Of a stretch of 64,000 nt of DNA, positions 55,996 through 64,000 are shown one piece after another. Position numbers and translations under genes: made by a program. The stretch is from Dendrolimus kikuchii (Eukaryota > Arthropoda > Insecta > Lepidoptera > Lasiocampidae): NCBI GenBank assembly GCA_019925095.2, contig CM034388.1, positions 30,262,934-30,326,933 of the forward strand, given 5' to 3'. A model generated the notes under the pieces. It searched no databases, was not told the origin of the DNA, and saw nothing but the letters and a program-made list of their open reading frames with translations. The first letter of the stretch is position 1. Each line of letters opens with the position of its first letter.

Positions 55996-56499
55996 CTAAT
56001 GAGTAAAAATAATACACGTCTTAAAAATGATAATATTTGAACTGTGAGATAATTGAATGTTCCTACCGAACCCTACCAAACAAAGCGGGTATTGTAGTAT
56101 GTCATCTTATATTTTTTACATATAAGGTAAATTATACCACTGTTAATTTATTCAAAATATTAAGAAATCTTATACTTATTATTTTATTAAGAGTGTCGAT
56201 GTTATCTGTAACTGTGGGGATTGGCTTTTCCAGCTTGTTTGATTACAAAATATCGTCCGAACACTAAAAGATGTAAAGTTTTATTTCGTAGCTATGAACG
56301 GTGTCGACATTGTCTCCTTTTAAAACTTCTTACTTGACTTTTTCAAAACCCTTCGATTTTAATTTGTGACGTTTTTACGGTGTTTCTTGAACTATTATTA
56401 AAAACAAAAGAAATGGCGCGGTTAGCGACACTGAAAAAAGTGTAGTGAAAATCATAGGTACAGTGTTGCTAGTGGACGAAAAGATCCAGTATTGCAAAC
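55996..56499. other. Start of the 5.07 kb host intron; no gene seen
   Basis: The frame 56037-56267 is AT-rich and unsupported. The intron runs to 61065. Confidence 0.5.
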
Positions 56500-56828
56500 T
56501 TACATACATACATACATACATAACTTCACGCCACTTCCCTTGCGGGGTAGGCACGAACAACAGAGTGCCATTTAGGCTTATTCTTACACACCTCACTTGC
56601 CTCTTTGACATTCATAACTCTTGTCATGTAAGCTCGTCTGTTCTTAAGGCTCCTGACATCACCTTCTGCTAGTACACGATCAATTTGATCATGGAAGGTG
56701 TGTCGTGGCCTTCCACGACTTCTGCATCCATCCACTTTTGCATTGTATATCTGTTTAGTCATTCTTTCATCATGCATTCTTTCCACCGGAGCATTCCTTT
56801 CCTTACCTACACCCCGACACTCTCTTGC
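56500..56828 (-). mobile_element. RTE/CR1-type LINE 3' fragment, copy 11
   Basis: Has an 11 bp deletion at the CATGCCCGAAC site, intact reading otherwise. The 10 bp TSD TATTGCAAAC is at 56490-56499 and 56829-56838. Intronic. Confidence 0.9.
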
Positions 56829-56838
56829 TATTGCAAAC

Positions 56839-57172
56839 ATATTTAAAAAAAATTGCTCTCAAGTTTTCAGTGGTAAAGGTAGCGATGAATTAAGGTGTAA
56901 ATAAACTACGTTTAAACTCTGTTTAACGAAAAGTGAAGTGTAATTATTGTTATTATATGGTTACAAAATAAAGGTTTATAATATTTCTTAATGCTTTGAA
57001 TAAATTGACTGAATGCTAATCGAGGCAGGGGGATGCTAACATTGATATAAAATTATTTTTCCTTATATTTTTAATTTCTCAAAAAAAAAAATTTTGGATA
57101 AGAAATAAACGCTGCTCGTATACGAAATAGTTTATAATTTTTGAGTTATTTCTTTCTTACTAACCCTCCACA
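56839..57172. other. No gene seen (intron)
   Basis: AT-rich. Confidence 0.4.
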
Positions 57173-57915
57173 TCTATACTAATATTATAAAACTGAAGAG
57201 TTTGTTTGTTTGTTTAAACGCGCTAATCTCAGGAACCGCTGGTCCGATTTGAAAAATTCTTTCAGTGTTGAATAGTAAATTTATCGAGGAAAGCTAAAGG
57301 CTATATTATATTTTCAAAAAAATTAAGGATCCTTACTAAAAGTCCAATAATGTAACCCAAAGTGTAAAAAAATTACTGAAAAAATTCCTTACACGGCGTG
57401 CGCTGCGGAAACTATTGATTATAGAACAAAACAATGTACTACCACTTTTCAGAACAAATAATTATCTACAAAAAATATCACATAACTATATGTCTAACTA
57501 TTGTAGTTATCTCACAATAAGTGTTATCTTTTATTTTTTTAAATAATTAAAATGCCGTCGATTCAAAAACTCTTTATTTTGTACTTTGGTATCATTACTT
57601 ATCAAAATAAATTACTCCATATTCAAGACGAATTCAATACCTTTCCAGAACTTTTTGAATTATTCAATTCGGACGTTTCATTCAAAAGATATCGCGATAT
57701 TTAAAATGTAAGTATTAGTGTTGCAGTCAAATATACTAATATTGTTTGATTGAACGCGCTAATCTCAGGAACTACTGGTCTGATTTGAAAAATTCTTTCA
57801 GTGTTGGATAGCCCATTTATCGAGGAAGGCTACAGGCTATATATCACCACGCTAAGACCAATAGGAGCGGAGCACCAATGAAGAATGTTTCAAAATCGGA
57901 GGGTTTTGAAAGCAA
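57173..57915 (+). mobile_element. Helitron D, long composite form, 3' end lost
   Basis: Colinear with 3575-4347, with the 5' domain at 57173-57310 and again at about 57725-57850. The last roughly 30 bp with CTAG are missing. Intronic. Confidence 0.8.
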
Positions 57916-58348
57916 TATCAGAAAAAAGTCTTAAATATATCTACTCAACCCAAACCTACGAAAAAACTTTACTAACTTCATTATTGTCGATACAAAAACC
58001 ATTTACGCGAAATAAAGAAAAATATCGACTTAGCATAACTCATTCCTGTTTCCATTAATTTACAACGAATGAACATTTTCTGTTTCACAAAAACCTTTAT
58101 CGCTTAAAAAATTCATATTTTTAAATAAGGGATTAAAACCGCAGAGCAAAAATACGCATTCAATTTATGGAGTAATCTGAAATACATTTACATATGAATA
58201 CAGATTAATCTGTACCATTTCTGTATTTTTAAGCAGATGCTAATATTTTTCTTAAAAAATATGTACTTTGATACTAAAACTAAAAAAAGATTAGCCATTT
58301 TTATTTGAAACGCTCTCGTGTCAAATTTGAATTTTACTCTTAACTTTT
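57916..58348. other. No gene seen (intron)
   Basis: AT-rich spacer. Confidence 0.4.
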
Positions 58349-58396
58349 AAAATTGCCATGTCGACCTATGTAGTGATAGGTCGACATGGCAATTTT
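58349..58396. repeat. Perfect 21 bp-stem hairpin with GCCATGTCGACC
   Basis: Arms 58349-58369 and 58376-58396, 6 nt loop. The word TTGCCATGTCGACCT recurs at 59104 and, degenerate, at 48970. Confidence 0.9.
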
Positions 58397-58444
58397 CTAG
58401 TTACGCGACGTCACATCCCAAATAATCGATATCGATGTTTTTTG

Positions 58445-58760
58445 TTTTTTTTTTATTGCAGGAGTGCAGCAGACATGCAGACAGCCCACATGATGGAAAG
58501 CGGTTACCATCGCCTATGGACATTTGCAACACCAAAGGTGCTACAAATGCGCTGCTGCTGTCTTAAGGGAGACTGGAACCTGGTCACTAATGTCGGAACA
58601 CAACTCAAGGTTGTTATGGCGGTATACTTTAGACAAGGTATGGTAGCCATCCAGTGAGGCAAATGCCCTACCACCTGGCTGTGGGTTGTTGTTTTGTCAC
58701 CTCTTACGACAGGCCGCTGAGGAGCAGGAAATTTTATCCTTTCTCCGTTCCTGCACGGAT
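58445..58760 (-). mobile_element. Family B retroposon, intronic copy
   Basis: Full length; some private changes (GCTGAGGAGCAGG near the 5' side). Confidence 0.9.
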
Positions 58761-59164
58761 AACGGTACGAAATAAACTGAGACTAGACTAATTATTAGGT
58801 ATCAACTTTATATTTCAAGTGATATTTTCCAACACAGCCTTATCCAGTATCTGATTGACAGGATATTGATTATTTTTAATGCTTTTGTGCCTAGTTCTCG
58901 TGCTTAGTTCGTGTGTTGGTTGTCTTATTTTAAGACGTTGCAAAGAGGCAATCGAAGTAATTTTCAATACACAACTGTTGTACGTGAGCGGAATTGAAAT
59001 TTATAAACGCGGTCGATGCGAGCTCGTGCAGCACTAACACTATGAAGGTGCGGCGGTTGTGCGGGGTGTTTCCCTCCTCTTCACGATTCACCTCATACCC
59101 CCATTGCCATGTCGACCTCTTTCCAACTATAGAGCAATTGATTTATTTGTGATTTTTTTCATTT
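58761..59164. other. No gene seen (intron)
   Basis: Moderately GC-rich near 59030-59110 but no exon signature. Confidence 0.4.
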
Positions 59165-59175
59165 GTAATATGTGA

Positions 59176-59418
59176 TGGATGCATGGATGGATGGATGCAG
59201 AAGTCGTGGAAGGCCACGATACACATTCCATGATCAAATTGATCGTGTACTAGCAGAAGGTGATGTCAGGAGCCTTAAGAACAGACGAGCGTGCATGACA
59301 AGAGTTATGAATGTCAAAGAAGCAAGTGAGGTGTGTAAGAATAAGCCTGAATAGCGCTCTGTTGTTCGGACCTACCCCGTAAGGGAACTGGCGTGAGGTT
59401 ATGTATGTATGTATGTAT
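59176..59418 (+). mobile_element. RTE/CR1-type LINE 3' fragment, copy 12
   Basis: TGG to TAG change at 59352 ends the frame early. The long (TATG)n tail and the imperfect 11 bp TSD GTAATATKTGA (59165-59175, 59419-59429) support insertion. Confidence 0.85.
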
Positions 59419-59566
59419 GTAATATTTGACTTTAATATATATAATACTAGGATATGCCCGCGACTTCGTCCACGCTTGACTTGAAATTCCCGCTGAATTC
59501 ATGAGACACAAAGTAACGCAGCTACTACAGTGAAAACTGTGTCGGAATAAGTTTATTTTATGTATC

Positions 59567-59860
59567 TTTTTTTATTGCAGGAGTTTAGCAGACAGGCAGA
59601 CGGCCCACTTGATGGAAAGCGGTTACCATCGCCTATGAACACTTGTAACACCAAAGGTGCTACAAATGCGCTGCTGCTCTCTTAAGGGAGACTGGAACCT
59701 GGCCACTAATGCCGGAACACAACACAAGGTTGTTATGGCGGCATACACTAGACCAGGGGTGGTCGCCATCCAGTCGAGCAAATACCCAACGTTTTGTCGC
59801 CTCTTACGACAGGCCGCCTGGCCGCAGGAAATTGTATTCTTTCTCCGTTCCTGCACGGAT
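59567..59860 (-). mobile_element. Family B retroposon, intronic copy with deletion
   Basis: Full-length ends, but about 25 bp around the GGTTGT/CCACCTGG region are deleted. Confidence 0.85.
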
Positions 59861-59876
59861 GAGAACTTCTACCTAT

Positions 59877-59960
59877 AGTAGTTCTACTTTCTACTAATAA
59901 TCTTGTGGGACTATGAGTAGAATACAATACAAATAAGTTTTCTTTTATTATATTAGATTA
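59877..59960 (+). repeat. Family G 3' UTR fragment
   Basis: GGGACTATGAGTAGAATACA and ATACAAATAAGTT match the complement of 51840-51890. Confidence 0.6.
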
Positions 59961-60080
59961 ATTATGTATTATTATGTTTAGTACTTAATTGTATGTAATA
60001 AAAATATATTATTTTTATAGATTAATAACATTGAAAGACTATTTAATATGTAAATAATAATATATACCTACATAGAATAT

Positions 60081-60778
60081 GCAAGGATAATGGTCGATGA
60101 TGTTATGCTAGAGCAAGTGAATGAGTTTGTATATCTTGGATGTGCTTTTAGCAGGGATGGAAGGTACACCGCTGATATAGAAAGAAGAGTGAATTTGGGG
60201 AATAGTGTGAATGGAGCGTTAGGTAAACTTCTAGGTGCCAAGAATCTCAGCCAGAAGGCCCAGCTCGCCATACATAACGCGGTGCTGGTACCTACACTCA
60301 CGCATGGATGCGAGAGTTGGGTATGGAAGAGAGAGCATGAAAGTAGAGTAAATGCGGTCGAGATGCGAGCACTGCGCAAAATCTGCGGAGTGACGTTCGC
60401 GGACCGCGTTCGTAATACCGAAGTAAGAAAGAGAGTTGGTCTGAAAGAGAGTGTCGGGGTGAAGGTAAGGAAAGGAATGCTCCGGTGGTTCGGGCATGTG
60501 GAAAGAATGCATGATGAAAGAATGACTAAACAGATATACAATGCAAAAGTGGATGGATGCAGAAGTCGTGGAAGGCCACGACACACCTTCCATGATCAAA
60601 TTGATCGTGTAGTAGCAGAAGGTGATGTCAGGAGCCTTAAGAACAGACGAGCTTGCATGACAAGAGTTATGAATGTCAAAGAGGCAAGTGAGGTGTGTAA
60701 GAATAAGCCTAAATGGCGCTCTGTTGTTCGTGCCTACCCCGCAAGGGAACTGGCGTGAAGTTATGTATGTATGTATGT
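60081..60778 (+). pseudogene. RTE/CR1-type LINE, longest fragment (copy 13)
   Basis: 222 codons from 60090 without a stop. Order: EQVNEFVYLGCAFSRDGRYT (end of the RT palm/thumb region), NLGNSVNGALGKLLGAKNLS, TLTHGCESWVWKREHESRVN, RNTEVRKRVGLKESVGVKVR, LRWFGHVERMHDERMTKQIY and GRPRHTFHDQIDR to RAYPARELA. The RT catalytic YxDD motif and endonuclease lie upstream and are absent. A (TATG)n tail follows. Flanks ATAGAATAT at 60072-60080 and 60779-60787. Lies in the host intron, antisense to the gene. Confidence 0.9.
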
Positions 60779-61065
60779 ATAGAATATACACTATATGTGG
60801 GAATAAAAAGATCGCTGTTATTAGAAATTGGGAGTACATGTTGTAGACCGCGGATGACCGAATGGAAGGGGCGATGGCGCGGCGAAACAAAACGGAGGCA
60901 AAGGTATCGTGTCTATAATTCCATCACTATAAATATTTTGTTAACTTTATTATTTAAATTAAAATTTGGCCAAAAACCATAATTTGGGCTTTCTTGTCTG
61001 ACGTATAAGAAGCAAATATTTTTTTCAAGTTTGTAACTGTGAATTGCTATGGTTTGTATACTTAC

Positions 61066-61255
61066 CAACCCATCAAAAACATGGTGAGTGTGTAGGCTAG
61101 TACCCGTTCGGGAATGCTGGCTGAGGAGTTGGCGGTCCTGCTGGCCAGCTGCGCCCAGAGCAGCCAGCAAATACCGGCGCCGCCGGCTGCACCCCCTACC
61201 ACCATGTACACAGGAATCCGAGGCTGTGCTGGGCAGTCTCTGATGTATTGAACAC
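61066..61255 (-). CDS. TMEM272-like gene, internal exon 1
   Basis: On the minus strand: acceptor CTCTAG ending at 61256, donor GTAAG at 61061-61065. After 2 nt of a split codon it reads VQYIRDCPAQPRIPVYMVVG, GAAGGAGICWLLWAQLASRT, SASIPERVLAYTLTMFLMG and a split W codon. The D-CP-x-QP-x-IP-x-Y motif followed by a Gly-rich helix is characteristic of TMEM272-like proteins; the second helix (LAYTLTMFLMGW) continues into the next exon. GC content and the uninterrupted 62 codons contrast with surrounding repeats. The upstream exon was not found in the window. Confidence 0.78.
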
Positions 61256-61416
61256 CTAGAGAAAATGGAGCGTTAATAAAGAACGGTTAACTGCAGTGGT
61301 AGCAGCCTAGTCTATGTGATTTTTTTTTGTTATTTTGAAGTCCCACCATGCATAATAAATATTTAGTTTTAATACCTAATTGCATGTAAATGTATTTATT
61401 AGTATATAATATTATC

Positions 61417-61721
61417 ATCCGTGCAGGAACAGAGAAAGAATACAATTTCCTGCGTTGGGGCGGCCTGTCGTAAGAGGCGACTTAACAACCCACAGCCAGG
61501 TGGTAGGGCATTTGCCCGACTGGATGGCTACCACCCCTGGTCTAAAGTATGTCGCTATAACAACCTTGAGTTTTGTTCCGGCATTAGTGACCAGGTTCCA
61601 GTCTCTTTTAAGAGAGCAGCAACGCATTTGTAGCAACTTGCAAATGTCCATAGGCGATGGTAACCGCTTTCCATCAAGTGGGCCGTCTGCCTGTCTGCTG
61701 ATCTCCTGCAATAAAAAAAAA
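61417..61721 (+). mobile_element. Family B retroposon, upstream of exon 1
   Basis: Full length with A9 tail; the 3' domain lacks the CTTTGGTGTT stretch. Confidence 0.9.
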
Positions 61722-61794
61722 CATATCATAATACATACAAAATAAACATATTATACTTGAGTGGACCAAAAATAATTAAAAACCACGATTTAAA

Positions 61795-61960
61795 AATAGG
61801 ATACTGACTTAGCTTGTCTGGTGTCGACTGGCAGTGAGTTCCATAAACGGACAGCCTGTACTGTAAAAGAGTTATCAACGAAGGAAGAAGTGTGTAAAGG
61901 TGTCATTAAAGAGAGATTATTACTAGAGCGCTAATAACAGGAATGAGAAAGATGTCATAT
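61795..61960. repeat. Family R-like repeat
   Basis: CTTAGCTTGTCTGGTGTCGA and AACGGACAGCCTGTACTGTA resemble 22395-22445. Confidence 0.4.
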
Positions 61961-62737
61961 CATGTTATATTGTTCGAAAGTTAAAAATTACGCAGCGTAC
62001 AACGGAACGTCTGTTAAAATAGATACTTAGGTGAAAATAAAACATAAGAATTCCACCAAGGAGTTTCACATTACGAGAATAAATACGCTGAATAATCGAA
62101 CCTCCTTGGAAGCTCTTTTGATCAATACATTTGTCTCACTTTAATCTATGGAGAAAACGAGATTAAAGATGTAGTTCTAATTTACAACACGCGCACGTGG
62201 CGCCATTTTCATATTAGTTCGTCAAAGATTTTTGCGACTTTCCGACGGATATTTTTATTTGTGTCCTAACGTATTATACTTTTATTTCGCAGTTTTTTAG
62301 AAAAACGTTGTATGACATACGTGCGGTTATTATTTTTTACAAACTCGTGACTATGGTAAGGTCTACTCGTTTGTAAAAACCAATTTAGCGCACTAGTATC
62401 ATAAATAACTATTCCCTGCCAATTTTCCCCTCCAAAACACAAATTGTCACTTAAATCTACAGGGTGTTATAAGTAATGAGTTACCTATAAACATCTAAAT
62501 AGGTAAGTATATACACGCCAAAACGTGTCTAGTAATAATTTACATGAGGAAATTAGAAATGCTTGTATTTTGATGACATCATTAACATCAAAGCTGTTAA
62601 TAAATCAAGCTATATTCCTACATAGTTACATGAATATTAACACGCCTGCTTATCACAGCACGCGTGTACACGGTACCACCGCGCTGCTGCTGCGCTGCTA
62701 TTTTGCGTATATATTATTTATTTTTTAAATAGGTTTA
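61961..62737. other. No gene found
   Basis: Searched on the minus strand for an upstream exon of the membrane protein gene; none convincing. Confidence 0.4.
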
Positions 62738-62750
62738 TAATATAATCTAT

Positions 62751-63012
62751 GAAAGAATGACTAAACAGATATACAATGCAAAAGTGGATGGATGCAGAAG
62801 TCGTGGAAGGCCACGACACACCTTCCACGATCAAATTGATCATGTACTAGCAGAAGGTGATGTCAGGAGCCTTAAGAACAGACGAGCGTGCATGACAAGA
62901 GTTATGAATGTCAAAGACGCAACTGAGATGTGTAAGAATAAGCCTAAATGGCGCTCTGTTGTTCGTGCCTACCCCGCAAGGGAACTGGCGTGAAGTTATG
63001 TATGTATGTATG
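62751..63012 (+). mobile_element. RTE/CR1-type LINE 3' fragment, copy 14
   Basis: 78 codons to the normal stop. The perfect 13 bp TSD TAATATAATCTAT is at 62738-62750 and 63013-63025. Confidence 0.95.
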
Positions 63013-63059
63013 TAATATAATCTATAATAATAATAAAAAACTAAAGTAAATGTTAGAAC

Positions 63060-63425
63060 TATACGTACAAATTTATTGTAACAACCAAAATTATTTTAAA
63101 AATTAAACTAAACTATAAAATAGAAACCTAAAATTAAATACTAAAACTAAATAAAAAAAAGGAGAGCAGAATTATAGATAAAATATTGGTCCCAAACCAC
63201 TGTCACTTACCGGGAACGATCCCAAAAGGCTGGCGGCGTTACCACGCTGAATAGCAATGCTTATACCCTTTGAGCAAAATAGACGCCAGCCTTTTGGTCG
63301 CGTGAGAGGTCTACTAAGCGCTCGGCAACATCTCGATGAAGTTTTAGAGCGTTAGGACCCCACGGACCCAGGGTTTCCACCCCAAACGCCGCAAATGTGT
63401 AACTATTGCCGATAGTAAATTATGA
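63060..63425 (-). mobile_element. Family G LINE 3' end, well preserved
   Basis: The minus strand reads SYTFAAFGVETLGPWGPNAL, HRDVAERLVDLSRDQKAGVY, FAQR, then frameshifts near 63265. The 3' UTR is rich in AAACTAAA. Confidence 0.75.
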
Positions 63426-63639
63426 GCGACCTTTTAAAATTCAAATTTTGAACTGAATCTTTCAGAAACTTATTATTTTTTGGTCTATAAAATTATACCA
63501 TAACGAGAAAGGTTGTGGTGATTTTTGAAATCTTAAAAAATTTGGAGCGTACCTCTTAGTATTTTTTTTTTGAGCTGTCCTTCATCAAGAGTTCTTAATA
63601 CATCAAAAACTAACATTTTTCACACGAGACTCAAAAACA
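63426..63639. other. No gene seen
   Basis: AT-rich. Confidence 0.4.
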
Positions 63640-63815
63640 AAAAAAAAATCAGGTGTCTTTTGGACACCCGACAGAAGTGATAACTTAAACTAATCCAAGT
63701 TGGTCCAGTAGTTTCCGTGATCACTGAACAGACAGACTGGCGCCGTAACGCGTTACGTAACGCGTGACGTAACGAAGCAGTTTACCCTCCCATAAGAAGT
63801 TATCACTTCAAAAAG
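63640..63815 (-). repeat. Family L repeat, uninterrupted copy
   Basis: Contains GTAACGCGTTACGTAACGCG palindromes and AAGTTATCACTTCTGTCGGG on the minus strand; compare 16671-17265. Confidence 0.6.
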
Positions 63816-64000
63816 TCCGTTCTTTTGCGCCACTCTAAATTGCATAGGTACCAGTAGTACGTATTATTTACATCACATACTCTGACATTTCCAACTATAC
63901 ACTCAATGTCCAGTAGTAGGCTGTAGCGTGCTTTAGTCAATATTTGAGTTCATTGGTCGCCTGTCACGGTAACAGCACAAACGTGATTCGTACGGGTTTC

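Noticed and set aside
60913..61170. Minus-strand frame of 85 codons over exon 1
   Set aside because: It is in a different frame from the exon supported by splice phase and membrane-protein motifs.
1..64000. CRISPR arrays, operons, riboswitches, phage genes
   Set aside because: No regular spaced repeats, no gene strings with ribosome-binding sites, and the repeat content is that of an insect nuclear genome.

Overview
The window looks like nuclear DNA of an insect, most likely a butterfly or moth. It is AT-rich and dense in 5'-truncated non-LTR retrotransposons, tRNA-derived SINEs, short Helitrons with 5' TC and 3' CTAG ends, solo LTRs and TIR elements. I see no bacterial operons, ribosomal RNA genes or CRISPR arrays. 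The lineage is inferred from these repeat types and was not tested by a search.

Almost all open reading frames are pieces of transposable elements. The main families are: (1) an RTE/CR1-type LINE, fourteen 3' fragments with a (TATG)n tail, most flanked by 9-15 bp target-site duplications (TSDs); (2) family B, a retroposon of about 310 bp present about 18 times, whose 3' end matches the LINE at 18641-19015; (3) tRNA-derived SINEs A and Q; (4) families C, G, H and J, the 3' ends of other LINEs or retroposons; (5) two Helitron groups, D and E; (6) a 464 bp solo LTR, three copies; (7) TIR elements: a broken Tc1-like element, a Harbinger-like remnant, and several MITEs with TA, TTA or TNA duplications.

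The one convincing host gene is on the minus strand between 61255 and 54847. Two exons (61066-61255 and 55814-55995) have good splice sites, join in frame and encode a four-helix-type membrane protein resembling TMEM272-like proteins. An open exon at 54847-55188 may be its cytoplasmic C-terminus. The 5.07 kb intron holds at least six transposon insertions. The 5' part of the gene was not found.

Layout: 0-2 kb SINE/LINE mosaic; 2-9 kb RTE copies, Helitrons and a solo LTR; 9.3-10.4 kb an R1-like LINE inside an older open frame; 11-19 kb families A, B, C and Q plus the B-partner LINE; 20-31 kb Helitrons, G/H LINE ends and MITEs; 31-37 kb SINE and Helitron mosaic with two solo LTRs; 38.3-40.2 kb mostly unique DNA with six AACCGGTT palindromes; 40-49 kb TIR transposons; 49-54 kb AT-rich DNA with hairpins and LINE ends; 54.8-61.3 kb the host gene; 61.4-64 kb LINE and SINE fragments.
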